Source: Owenia fusiformis
Taxonomy: Eukaryota > Annelida > Polychaeta > Sabellida > Oweniidae
Reading direction: 5' to 3'
Assembly: GCA_903813345.2 (NCBI GenBank)
Contig: CAIIXF020000006.1
Span: forward strand, 18,108,348 to 18,172,347
Length of the DNA: 64,000 bases
The notes below the pieces were generated by a model. That model saw only the letters and a program-made list of their open reading frames with translations. It did not search any database and was not told the DNA's origin. Shown here in pieces: positions 48,212 through 60,715 of the stretch. Every line of letters begins with the position of its first letter. The first letter of the stretch is position 1. The translations under genes and the position numbers were made by a program.

Positions 48212-49944
48212 CAGGGTGGGCAAAAAATGTCCATATTTTTGTTTTTGCTACAACATTTTTAACACTACAGACAAAACTTTAAATCATGTATCAATGGAAA
48301 GACAATTAATTTCCAACAGACTGATATATAATTTATTTCACATAAATAAGTATTTGTTTTAAAATGACGTTTCGATTACCACAGGGGTCAAAATCATGAT
48401 TTACCAATTGCTGAAGACGGAATGCTCAAAACTGGCCAGATAGATATAACCCCTGTGTCAGCTTTGGGGATATAAGTCTAATTATAGAAGGTCAAAATTG
48501 TTGATTTATGTATCAAATGAAAGCAGATTAATTAACTAATACAATATTGATGAGTTCTTTTACCATTTTGAAAGGTATATTGGTAATAGTATAGTCTGAA
48601 TAACACAGAAATCTGCATCAAATAGTTGAATATTTACTCATTTCAAGACATTTTGGAGATAATGCCTATTATAGGCTAAAATTAACATGAAATGATATAC
48701 AACTTAACTGACATTCTGAATGGCAGACAATGCAATAATACGTACCAGAAGAGGAAGTTATGGAAATGTATTCCATATCATGGGTTGTTGCAAAATGATA
48801 GGTATCGATATGGCAAACTTTTTGAACACACGTTTCTCTTAAACTAGTCATAAAAAATTCTGAAAATTTTACACATTGTCAATTTAATGGTCATCGTTTG
48901 AATGGTAACAATATAATTTGAAATAGATATATATACTTTTCTCTATATTGTTTTAGAAAACACATCGGGCACTTCTTTTGTTCTTGGTATCATATGTTTG
49001 GAATGAAATGAAACATCTATCCGAACCTCATTGGAACAAAATGACATAAACACAACTGTCTCTCAATATTGTAATTATACAAAGGAAAGTTTGGTTGATT
49101 TAAAAAAAGTATCTTGTTCATGAAATTAAAGGTTTATCTTAGTTTTCATCTATTTCGGATGTTTTTGTTTTAATTTTTTGAATACGTTTTGTTAAATCAA
49201 CCAACATTTCCTTTGTACAACTATAATATTGGGAAGTCTAAGAAAATGTTGTATAATTATGCTATTTTACAAGCTTCGGAAAGATATTTTATTTCATTCT
49301 CAAGAAATGGTGAAAAGGAACAAAAACAAATTATACAGTTATATAAAATATATATGAATTATTTTTGCATTAAATTGTTGTCAATCAGTCAATATTACAT
49401 AAAGGACCTTTTTTACGGAATGTTTTCAATAATTGGTCCCTTTCAATTGAGTTTCTTTGCAAAACATGTTTGAAGCAAATATCAATTTATCTAACAATCT
49501 TACTTTATAACAAACTACAATGCATAAAAATAGGTTCCATGATTATTTTAGAGTATACAATGATTTACAAACAATAAAACTCAACTCCAAAACCTTTTTG
49601 TCATATATAAAAGCCAAAAAGTGTTGATTAAGCAATGTAATATTATGTATAAGCTCAAAACATATAGCGAAATGTTGTTTTCAACTGTTACTACCCCATT
49701 ATACAGAAATGGCCATGGAGTCACCAATAGCCGTTCATATTTTATGAATCATACATCACTTTGTTGGAAATTGAATTATCTTTAAAATGATATGGATAGT
49801 TCCAACATACCATACCATACCATACCATACCATACCATACCATACCATACCATACCATACCATACCAATACCATGCCATGCCATACCATACCAATACCAT
49901 ATTACAAAAAATAAAAATATGGACGTTTTTATTGGCCCACCCTG
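48212..49944. mobile_element. CAGGGTGGGC-TIR element with TA target duplication (1733 bp) in the 5' UTR intron
   Basis: The left end CAGGGTGGGCAAAAAATGTC and the complement of the right end (CAGGGTGGGCCAATAAAAAC, then GTCCATATTTTT) are inverted repeats of about 35 bp, with TA on both sides. Inside, 48790-49490 resembles the element at 24248-24833, and 49806-49898 is a CATAC microsatellite. No intact long frame. Confidence 0.75.
49806..49898. repeat. CCATA microsatellite
   Basis: About 18 near-perfect copies of the pentamer (CATAC phase), with a few ccaat and ccatg interruptions at the right end. It lies inside the 48212-49944 element. Confidence 0.9.
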
Positions 49945-50329
49945 TATTATATTTTAACCGAAATGAAATGAACTAAAATATGTACTTGGGGAATGATTGA
50001 TATACATTGAATAGTTCATGAATATATATCATAAAACAGAAACATGGGTTCTTGTGTCTTTGATAAAATGCTTAATAGGAAGAATAATTTTTCCTCGTAC
50101 AAAGGTGCCTAATTAACAAATTTGTTCTCATAAACGAGGCGAGCGCTAAAGATGTAAAAAATATTAAGATGAACAAAAATATAAGTAATATACGCTAGGA
50201 TTTAAACATATTAACAAATAAACATAAAATGTTAAATCAAAGCATATAAAAATTGTAAAATATAAAAGTGCATTTGTGAATAAATTAATTAAGATAGATT
50301 AAAGTAAGTGTTAATTCTGACTTATCTGC

Positions 50330-50425
50330 TTATAATATGATTGTAATTGTGTCTCATAAGCCTTTGGAGGCTGGCCGTATAATTACGGGTGACACTGTAA
50401 TAAATAAATAAATAAATAAATATAA
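50330..50425. repeat. Possible non-LTR retroposon tail ending in AAAT repeats
   Basis: A unique stretch with GGCTGGCCGTATAATTACGG and GTGACACTGTAATAAATAAA ends in about five AAAT units. Short tandem tails of this type end some LINE or SINE copies. Only the tail is visible, so the class is uncertain. Confidence 0.35.
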
Positions 50426-50654
50426 TATCAAAGTAGATTCTACATGTCCTACCGTTACACAATGGTGTCATTCATAAGGATTGTCTAGTTAGTGCATATA
50501 GTAAAAGTATTTCTTACCTTGTTGCTTTTTTCAAGATGGAGGTTTTGTAATCCTACGTAAAGAATACCGTGGATTAGTTGCGATGGTCGTTTGATCCGTG
50601 ATCAGGGAGGGGTGTTCCATTTAGCTGACCTTAACAATGTTACATAGCAAGCGG

Positions 50655-53600
50655 GAGAGGGAGCTGGATTTCATATATAAATATAATTATAAATCATTAA
50701 GTAATAAAACAATAGGGATAATATAATGGGATACTTTTTCCAACTGGCTTTAGATGTAATTAGACTTGTGAGATAAAGTTAATTTCTTTATGTTACACCA
50801 TATCTATGTCCTATTGTTATGTTCAACGATGTCCAATCTAGTTAAATCTTAACTGATAAATTAAAAAAAATAATGATAATTATTTAAGATCGAAAGTGAG
50901 AAAGCAATATGTGGTGAACATAATAAAAATACCCAATAATGATGTTGGTGCTTGGTATCTTATGGTACAGCCATAAACCCCAATGCGTAGCCAAAATGTT
51001 TGCAAAATGCAAAAAAGAAACCTTTCAAACAAGAATTGTTCAAACATTATTTTAGAGTCAACATGAGTAAGAAAATAGTTCATTGAAACAATGTCAACAG
51101 AATCTCTAAGATTCACCTGATTCAATGCCAATCGTAATAATAGATATTCTGGTTTGTATTTACAATCGCTTATCCGTCATTTTCTAATGTTCTTTGTTGT
51201 TACTGTGTAAATAGCGTATAATATTTAATGCTTCTTTTATACAAAACTGAGTTCAATATTGACATTTTGAAAATATAATTTGCATATGGATTTAAATGTG
51301 AAAAGACTTTTTACGAGGGAAGGGTACTGGTGTAACAATGACAAAAGACGAACAGAATTACTTTTTTAAATTCTGGATACCTGCTGAGGAGGATGTCTAA
51401 AACCATACACACAATATGTACAATATTTATTGACCAAATGTCATGCATTTTTTCTAAAAGTTCAGCGTTTTTGATTTAATTTTATAAAAGAATGTAAATG
51501 ATTTGATTTTTAGGTAAATTGGCAATGATTTCGAAAAGATAAATTCCCAACTTCGAATCTAATGACTTTTTAATGTTTTTTATTTTATTTTTTTTGCACT
51601 TATATGCATTTAATAAAATCATGAAAGTAAGGAAACATGAAATTGTAGAATAATTGTTTCCCAACATTTTACACTTTATCCTCTGATACCGCTCTTGAAA
51701 AAATGGTTACCTCTGTTGTTTTGGGTCTCATACTTTCCTAGAACTGCATTTGTTTTGTTTTCCTTACAAATATTTTGATCGTTCAAAAAAATATTAGAAA
51801 ATACAAACTCCAGCAATGAGACAAATGGTACAACACGACGATACAATATAGAAAAAACTAAATATAACCTTAACTATTCACGTTAATGAAAAGAGTTCAG
51901 AAGATTTATTAGTCTTCATTGTAAAATAAATCAATAATTGTCCCCTTTGATTTCGTACAATCCATCTCCATTTCTCCCATTCTTTTATTTAACTTTAATT
52001 ATTTTATGCAAACACTACACGTAGGTAAATCCTTATTGATGCATGATCAAATAGAAGCCCAGCCCAGGTAAAACCAAATTAAAAGGAGGCGTTCGGTTAT
52101 ATTCAATATTTTAAGAGGTTATTTACTGGGAGCGATTAAATATGGGTTTTATTCTGAGGGGACAATATATTTCTATGATTTTGACTGTCTTTGTCAGAGC
52201 GGATGATGAAATTACAATTCGCCTGTGTTTAATAGTCCTAATGGTTTCATACTTCTTACGCGCGTCTCAAAATCTTTCTATCTTCAACCTTGTTTGGAAA
52301 AATATAATTTTACACAAGTATAACTTACACATAAGAACATCATTGAAGCACGCTCTATCGACTAACTGATCAACAAAATGGGAATCTTGCAGAAATTCAT
52401 GGGATGTGAATATCATTTTTGTGAGAGGGATTTGGAGTTTTTTACATTATCAGAAATATTTGTGGTTGTTATTCACCGAGGAGTAGTAGTTGCATGGGAT
52501 AATACAATATTAATCCACTTCAGTTTAAATTTATCAAAAGCTGCCGCCTAATAAACAGCGCCTCTTGAACTTGAAAGGTATAGGACTAGCTGATCAATGT
52601 AAAGCACATTCAGAAGAAACGGATTGTGTGTTTTAGATAGGGAAACGTGGAGAGTAAAACATATTGAACAATACACGAAACACTTCTATATTCTATAATA
52701 TTCACCCACAGCTACGCAAGGTGTGTCCGATTCCAGCCAATCCGAACATAGTATTTCATATAACTGCAGTGCATTATATAACCAATCACAGCATCAAAGG
52801 TCATTCTTTATGTGGTTATGAAGGTGACAACACAACTTGACTCTGCAGATTGAAATTTATGCTTTGCCAACTTGACCCTAGCAAAAATTTCATAAAAATA
52901 TATTCTTTAAGTGATTTCGTATATTTTATTAAGTGACGAGGTAAACAATATTTTGCAGTGTGAAAAGAATTAAAGCCCAACACCTAATGTATCGTGGAAT
53001 GACCATTCATTTCAGGCGTTGTATCTAAAAATTAAAACTCGATGCTACGCATCTCGTGCAAATTTTGGAAAGAAACACCTACAAGAAATGGTCACTCCAC
53101 AATGCATTGAGTCCAGGGCTTAAATCCACCACTCAACATTGTGACATGAATAACTCAAATGCGTTCATACGATAATATGATGCTACTGCCATCTTTTTAA
53201 CTGAAATGAAATCCAATTCTCATTTTCATGTGACTATCTCACCTTCACTGATTTCTGGATCTGGTACTTTGATAATGCTTTAATCGCTTTTCAATCTTGC
53301 AAACAATGGTTTTTTCTAGCTTTGAAAATCAGATAAAATGGTTTATGACCAAGCCAATTGATTATTTAAGTTACATATCATCATTTATAAATCTACTTTT
53401 TGACAATTCGGGATTATAATAACAATTACTGGTTTTTGAAATACATGCAGTTTACTTCATAAGACTACATGCCAGGTACAAATACTGCAAGACACTGAAA
53501 TCAAAGTCCCGCCCCCCCCTCTACAGCAAAGACCAAGTTATATGGTACCAACTTACCAAGTGTGATATATCATTGGAAAGGTCTTCCAAAGTTACGTTGA

Positions 53601-54909
53601 TAGGCATATATCTGACACAAGTCAATCAATCTCACAATTTTTTACATTATATCAATTGAGGTGACCATAGGCCTAGAAACATGGCAATTTGGCGTATTTG
53701 GCAGGATTTTAAGAATCGGGTATAAGAAAGGTCAAAGGACCTAAAGATGACTACATATGTATAAGGCAATGAATTCGAATTCAACCAATTTCTGGATAGG
53801 GCTAGATGTGTAGAAAATAGAGGTGCATGGAAAAATGGTGAAAACCATTTTGTTTCAAGCTGAATGCGAAAAAGATTAACTTATTTCTGAGGTCATATCC
53901 TTTTTTCATTTTGACGCAATGGAAGCTGCTTAAGGAGGGTACAGTAACTATAAAGGACATCATGAAAATATAGGTGAATTTCATCCAAAATACTTGACAG
54001 TTGGTGAGTTAACATAACTTTGAATGATCTTTCAAATGGTATATCACACTAGGTACCATCTATTAAGGTTTTAGCTGTACAAGGGGGGACGGGTTTATTT
54101 GACACCCTGTATTTCTATGATGTTTTTTAAGGTCAAAGGTCATTTCAAATGTATATTTACTGCTCCAAAGTTAAATAAATTAAACTTATTTGAGAACAAC
54201 TTTTTCAAAATATTTCTTCCAATTCAATTATTTTAGACAATTCTTTAAAATCAACTTTGCAGCAAGCACAATTCCATTACACTATAAGATTGTTATTCCT
54301 CACATATCCATCTTTCCAATGGTATATTCAATTCTTGTTCAAATGGTATTCATTCTTTTCATCCTTGTTTGCTTAACTACTACCCAAAGTGTCAGAGCCT
54401 AGAACATTATACACCTAGTACATATGTTGATGAAGCTTCCCTTAATGAATATATTAGAATTGGTACTCAACTATGTACATACAAGAAAACGATTGTAGTA
54501 AAGGATCTGAGCCCAGAGGCCATTGAATTGTGGATGATTTTAAGCACATGGTCCTAACATGAGCAATGGGGTTGGGAACCCAAATTCAATGCCATACAAG
54601 ACACAAGTGCATTAAATCACTTACAAGTCAATGAGTATTGTGTTTAAATTCTTTTCACACATAACAAAAGATTTTATGTAATAAAAAAACAACAACTTGT
54701 ATTGTATACTATGTTCTGATTGGCTGAAATATTCATGGATATATTCTAATATATGTATAAAACTTGGTAGAAAAGAAAGGGAGACCGGCCATCTAGTTTG
54801 TAAAGTGTTACTTTATCGGAATTTCACTGATGAATCATGGAGAATATGCTCTAGACTCAATAATTGTAAGATTGTACATTGCACATTGCATTTGAACTGT
54901 TCAAGGCCT
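50655..54909. other. Intergenic region between gene 1 and DHDH
   Basis: No coding frame, RNA gene or conserved signal is recognised here apart from the foldback at 52960-53124. The sequence is AT-rich, with stop codons in every frame at short intervals. Gene 1 regulatory sequence is presumably in the part next to 50.7 kb. Confidence 0.5.
52960..53124. mobile_element. TTTAAGCCC foldback MITE, copy 2 (intergenic)
   Basis: TAAAGCCCAACACCTAATG at the left pairs with CATTGAGTCCAGGGCTTA at the right, and GTGGAATGACCATT pairs with AATGGTCACTCCAC. The TGTGAAAAGAAT left flank matches copy 1 inverted. Confidence 0.65.
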
Positions 54910-54915
54910 TTTATT
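54910..54915 (-). terminator. Poly(A) signal AATAAA of DHDH
   Basis: The hexamer reads AATAAA on the minus strand about 62 bases past the TAG stop at 54978-54980, a normal position. No competing hexamer on this strand is nearer the stop. Confidence 0.6.
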
Positions 54916-54977
54916 AAGCCTATCAATTGTGGCTGTCAATCAACTCCAAATAAGCATAGTAGGCTGTGCCTGTCAAT

Positions 54978-57900
54978 CTATTCCAAATCTACTGCGTAGA
55001 CCACGCCTGTTTGCTTTCTGATCTGATCCAATGATGACATAAGAAGCCTAGATTCAGCATGTGAGGCAACACTATTCTCTAGTTCACCTGCAAAGAAACA
55101 ATTTGGTAGCTGGATATTGAGGCTGGACAGAGACTGAGACTAGTTTAATTCCAGAATACCTAACACTCATGCAGCAATTGAGTTCCAAGCAAGGGAATGT
55201 TACAATCTTCAAAATGAAATCTACTCTAAAGCCAGAAGAAATATTTTTGAACCAATTTATCATCTCTGAAGTACAGTGTGCCTTTAATGGCTGATCCCTA
55301 ATGAAATGAAGGCATTGGGGGAAGTTATTCTGCACATGTTCCTAGAAGAATTAACTCCATATCAAAAACTATGGTATGGAATGAAGTTGGAAGGAATACC
55401 CCTTTAAGAATACTGTTTTTTCAGAACCTACCGCAAAAACTCCCGTTTTTTCTGAAATCTTCCGTAAAAAAGTCACGTTTTTCAAAATTTACTGCGAAAA
55501 ATCTTTTGTTTTGGTTCCACTGAATTGCTCCCTCAGTGGCAAAAATGCACAATATTTGTAGCTTTTATTTATAATATAATTGCAACTTTAAGAGCTAAGG
55601 CTATCTCATTGCAACTTAAGACTGAGCTTCATTAAACTTTGCATATTGACAACAATTTTCATTGAGTTACAAGTTGTCAGTATTATTGCATTACCTTTAA
55701 GTAGGCTCTCCCTAACAGCTTGTGCTTCATACTTCAAACCTGCACTGTTGTGGAAGTTGAAGCCCTCCGACTCTAGCTCAAAATGTTTAGTCTCTCCATT
55801 GATTGTCACTTGAGTTGGGCACCAGAACAGTTCTTTCAGCTGTAACAATATGAATGGATGATAATACAGAATCAAGTTCAAAACAAAACAAAGCAAAAGA
55901 TCAATACAATTTATTCAATCAGCAAGATATAAGCTAGGAAAATCTGATATATTATTTAGAATTAGCTTTTCTCAAACTGATGAGGCTTTTCTGTTTTTTA
56001 CAACCCTAAAATTGAGAAAGGGAGGTATTTTTCTGAATTTTCGCATATATTTTTAAAATGGAAATAAATGTTATAAATCAAAATATTGCAAAACCAAATC
56101 ATTTTGTTTGTAAAATGTATTATGGGAAAATTCAAACTTAATATTGACCTAAAGTCTGATGACTTTTGAGTAAATGGTAAATGCTTGAAAAAAGGGTGTG
56201 AGGTGTGCCTCTACCATTCTATGAATAATGCATGTTTGCTTACCTCAATGATACCTTTGGTTCCACAGATAATGGCTCTGTTAGGCAGGGTTACATTCAT
56301 ATTACAGGCTGTCTGGGCAGTTCTGCCCCCGCTGTAGTGTATTGTAGTAAGTGTAGTCTGGTCCACATCTACAGTTTATAAGATAACAGTAAGTTAAAAA
56401 AATGTAATTCGAAATTGATTTATAATATTAAATATATGGTATCTGATAAACACGTACATGTTTTTCAATAAATTATATAATACTGGCTCTTATTAGAACT
56501 ATGTGACACGAGGTAATCTTTAACATGCAGTTATAGTAGATGACTGTGTATATTGAACATTTATTGCTAAGAGAAATGTTTAGTGTTGGTAGGTGTTCAC
56601 AACAGAGAGAGTAACTTACACAGTAGTCAATAGCACACCGGAATAGCCTGACAACAGTAAAGTCAGATACTGTTGTCACAAATGTATGTACTGTGGAAGG
56701 GTGTCCACTAGAGAGATAGAGGTGTTCACTGATACAGGTTGTACTGTACTACTTTAATCAAATGCACATACCATCATCAGTCATGACTGCAGAGGCAACT
56801 ATCCTCTCGGGCTTTTCACCCTCAAACACAAAACTGGTGCAGTGAAGTGGATAGATTCCAAGGTCTAACAATGAGCCACCACCCATTGATTTCTTTGCCA
56901 TCCGAGGAACACCATCCAGCGGAAATCCAAACTGTGTACTTGTGTATCTCACATCTCCTATAGCCCCAGCCCTTATCTGTTTCCTCATCTCAACATATGC
57001 AGGGAAAAATCTGCTCCATAAACCCTGAAAGTAAAATAACATGATTTTAGGAAAATTTAAAGCCCTGAAGCAAAATTCATAAGAATTTTGGAAAAACTTG
57101 ATATTTTAAGCAGTGAAATAAAAATAAAATCCAATTTTGAGAAAAAAACTTAATATTTCAGTCAGAATTGTTCAATTCTGTAAAAGAAAGATTAAACACT
57201 GAAAGTAAAGATTCAATGATGAGTTTTAAGTGAAGCAGGAAATATGTTTTTGTCTTGATGTCATCTAAGTCTAGGTCAAAAAAAGGTCAATTCTAAAAAC
57301 CAAACAAGGCATTAACATGACAAAATTTCACCACCTAGTTGCTCAAAATATTAATTTTAAGTCAGATTTGAATTTCTAAGAACTTGTCGATGATCTTGAA
57401 AAAAAATCGGTCAATTTGAATCAAGTTGAAAAAAGACCTTTGAGAAGGTCATTGAAAGTGAAACCTCAAATCTAAAGTCAGATTTGAACTTCTGACAACT
57501 TGTAGATGATTTTGAAAAAAATTGGTCAATTTGAAGCAAGATGAAAAAGACCTTGTTGACCTTGACAAGGTGATTGAAGGTCAAATCTTTTTTGACCTTG
57601 AGAATATCATTGAAGTTAAAATATATAGCCAGAATTGAACTTTAGAGAACTTGTGGATGATTTTGAAAAAGGTCAACTTGAAGTAAGTTGAAAAATTACC
57701 TTTTTGACCTTTTTTGACCCCGAGAAGGTCATTGAAAGTGATACCTCAAATCTAAAGTCAGATTTGAACTTCTGAGAACTTGTAGATGATTTTGAAAAAA
57801 TGGTCAATTTGAAGCAAGATGAAAAAAGACCTTGTTGACCTTGAGAAGGTTGAAGGTCAAATCTTTTTTGACCTTGAGAATGTCATTGAAGGTCAAATAT

Positions 57901-60010
57901 ATAGCCAGAATTTAACTTTTGAGAACTTGTGGATGATTATGAAAAAGGTAAACTTGAAGCAAGTTGAAAAAATACCTTTTTGATCTTTTTTTATGTCACC
58001 ACTTTTTGGTGGTGACATAAAAGCTATAATACTTTTGAATAGAATCTTTTGAGCACAAGCCAATCTGTTCATGCCACTTGATACATTAATTTTACCCCAA
58101 AAATCCTATATTTTCCCATTCCCAACCATCATCAAGTACTTGACTCCTGGAGAAAAGACACAGAGTGTGTGAAGATGTAATTCCCAGCTACATTGAATCT
58201 GTATACTTTTATACACACATTAATTTCATCCCTAAATCATCTTTCCCAGTGACCTTTGTTCACTTGGATCCCTGAGAAATGACCAAGAGTATGAAGGTTT
58301 TTTCCAGTTCACCAATGAGGGGGGGGGGGTAGGTACGAGAATTTTCAAAGCAATTTTCATATGAAGACATTTCGAACCAAATGCGTGACATTTACGAAAT
58401 TCGCGTAAAAAGTCTGATGCGTTTTATTTTTTTGCCATTCGTTTTTTGCTGTAACGGTATTAATAAAAGGCAGATTTTTTAAGTATCAAACATAATGCGT
58501 GATTTGCGTGACATTTTATTGTACACGCAAAATTAATGCATGATTTCCATTTTCCCAGCAAGGGCAGATGATGTACCAAATGGTCAACATACCTCCATGA
58601 AAAACAGTTTCTTCTCTTTTGCCAGAGTAAGCATCTCATCAAGCTGTTTGGAGTTAATGGCAGATGGCTTTTCACACAGGACATGTTTTCCATGGTTCAG
58701 AAACAGCTTGGTCAGCTCACAATGGTAGGTGTGTATGGACCCAATATAGACAACCTCTGCAAATCAAAAGTCTATGCAAATATGCTCTCTAAAAATGCCT
58801 CAGTCATGTTTGATCAATGGTAACCATACAGCGGCCGTAGCTTCCCATAATTGAAATAATACATTGTAAAATATGGGGATAAGCATTACAATGTAGATTT
58901 TCTATCTCAATTTTGTGAAGCTTAGGGCCACTGTAGAGCAAATGGAATCGAGGCTTCAATCAGATTCTATTTCAACTGAGGTACAGAAGACCATTACTAG
59001 TAATCAAGATGGCGGGGGGGGGGGGGTGGTGGTAATAAATGTGGTATTGTCAGTGAGCTGGGTCTGTTTTGGGACCCCTTGATCTTTTTGATTTTAATGA
59101 GATAAATCAATTATGGATGGCATAAAGGAAGTATCATCTTACATAAATTAGCAATTCACAAACTAATGGATAAACTAGACAGATTTTTAATAAGTTCTTA
59201 TCATATTAAATCTTTCTAGTTATTGGTGAATTTACCGAGTACTGTATCTACTAGCAAACTGTACTTTGGTCACTAAAACCCTAAAAATCAAAATGTATAT
59301 TCATCAAGTTCATTTACAGCATGACCCGATCCAAGGACTGATCTTCAAACCCCTTCAGAACTTAACACTAAACTGTGAACCTTCTTTAATTTATTTTATT
59401 TATTATCTTTCAGAGCTCAAATATCAAATTCCTTGGTATTACTTACTGCATTTGAAATTGTTCATTTGCGCCTCACTAAATAATAATTCGACAAGGCATT
59501 ATCATGCAAAATGTCATCACCTGTCATTTGTTACAGATGCCAACTGCCGAACACCAAACGTTGAACTCCAATCACCATCCACAAAACCAAAAAACTTATT
59601 TTACAGGACTAAAATCACCATTCAAAGCATCCCAAAGTTTACCCCTAACAAAATTACTAAATGATCTCACACATGGAACACAGGATCTTCAGTGGGGAAC
59701 CAGAATGCAGGGTCTTGTTCTATCTGTATAATGACCCCAATTAGACTACGATGCATTCATATTTCCTACTGAAGAGCCTGTGATTTGGCTTACACTCCTT
59801 ACCAACATTACTGTCCTCAGCCATTGCCTTGTATGAGCCATATGCTTTTGCACTCTTCAAGCTTAAAGTTTCAATAAACTTTTCTGCATCTTCAATCTTC
59901 CGTGCTGCTACACCAACAATTTCATGATCAGCTCTGGGCAACAATTGAACAGCCCTCCCAAAATCACTACTTATTTTCCCAGTTGTGCAGATACCCCATC
60001 TTGTGGCCAT
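54978..60010 (-). CDS. DHDH: Trans-1,2-dihydrobenzene-1,2-diol dehydrogenase (dimeric dihydrodiol dehydrogenase)
   Basis: Coding exons 59803-60010, 58593-58756, 56772-57024, 56244-56368, 55695-55839 and 54978-55087 join in frame to 1005 nt, 334 residues plus a TAG stop. That is the same length as mammalian DHDH. The enzyme oxidises trans-dihydrodiols of aromatic hydrocarbons to catechols, and also D-xylose, with NADP+ in the cytosol. Visible landmarks: N-terminal MATRWGICTTGKISSDFGRA (Rossmann glycine pattern), AYGSY, VVYIGSIH, HVLCEKP with the family lysine near residue 99, LFFMEGLWSRFFPAY, then GGGSLLDLGIYPLHC with the catalytic-region Asp and Tyr, LFWCPTQV and GLKYEAQAVRESLLKG. The C-terminal exon has a normal SRLL...I-R-K-Q-T-G-V end. 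All catalytic-region residues appear intact. The start is set by MATRWG; an acceptor lies four bases upstream. It is downstream of nothing else on this strand and independent of gene 1. Confidence 0.92.
57360..57990. repeat. Tandem repeat of ~276 bp in DHDH intron 2
   Basis: Blocks TCAGATTTGAACTTCTGA at 57479 and 57755, and ATATATAGCCAGAATT near 57620 and 57897, repeat at about 276 bp. Each period is itself two related ~130-bp halves sharing GAACTTGT.GATGATTTTGAAAAA. About 2.3 periods are present. Confidence 0.82.
57990..58020. repeat. Perfect hairpin TTATGTCACCAC / GTGGTGACATAA
   Basis: A 12-bp perfect stem with a short CTTTTTG-type loop lies at the junction between the tandem repeat and unique intron sequence. 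It may be the end of a dispersed repeat. Confidence 0.6.
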
Positions 60011-60024
60011 CTTTCTGAAATATT
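60011..60024 (-). promoter_or_regulatory. Splice acceptor immediately upstream of the DHDH start codon
   Basis: The minus strand reads ATATTTCAG then AAAG before the ATG at 60010. A good pyrimidine/AG acceptor four bases from the start codon suggests a 5' UTR exon further upstream, beyond the repeats at 60.7-64 kb, or a trans-spliced leader. No matching donor was identified. Confidence 0.45.
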
Positions 60025-60715
60025 GCATATAAATTATTATGTCTAGCAAGTTAAAAATCAAATAACATTTATTTGTGCAATTCCCCTCTTCTTGCACACC
60101 TTTATATACAGCTAGTTTAAATTGATAACGAGTATTTATCAAATCAGGTGATACTGGAGTACTTATTAGTTAAATATTAATGGGCAGAGTGACAAAGCAA
60201 AGTTAAACCAAGGCAAAACTTCTTTAAGTACATGTACACATGTTTGACTGGTTACCACATGTTTGAAAGCTTTCGAACCCCTCACTCCCTTCGGTAGTTC
60301 TGGGTTCAGAAAACGTTTGTGCCAAGACCTACGGGGTGTATTCGAAACTAGTAGCCCTGCTCTTTGGTCTATATTTCTTAAATAAATGTAGCCCTTGGTC
60401 ATGTTGGATTACCTTATCAACTTACTGTGTATGTCATAGTGACTTACAAATAAATTGCATGTTGGGGCTCCTGAAGAGCAACTTTGAATTATAAAAGCTT
60501 TAGATTTTTATGAATAAAATCACCATGGATGGCATAAAATACATTAGTGCTGGGGGATCCCCCAGAGTTCAGAGTTGGTACTATAGGGTCATATGGTATC
60601 CATGTGATAGATCCATATAAGGCTTATATAGGACCATAGGAATCCAGCTTACTGCTGTCTGCCATTTTGAGTGTCATGTGATAGATCCATTTTAGGCTTG
60701 TAGGACCATGTAGGG

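Larger units (their letters stand above)
47581..50655 (-). promoter_or_regulatory. 5' UTR of gene 1 with a 2.9-kb UTR intron and possible core promoter
   Basis: A clean donor (CAAGGTAAGAA) ends a putative non-coding exon at 50518. The matching acceptor TTCTAG ends at 47639, leaving 58 untranslated bases before the ATG. Upstream, at about 50671-50690, the minus strand is TATA-like (TATATTTATATATG), some 25-30 bases before a pyrimidine-rich stretch that could hold the start site near 50655. The splice pair is reasonably convincing; the start site and TATA element are guesses from spacing. The intron contains a complete TA-flanked transposon (48212-49944). Confidence 0.45.

Noticed and set aside
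52142-52369. Plus-strand 75-residue frame in the intergenic region
   Set aside because: Low complexity hydrophobic frame with no family match or gene signals.
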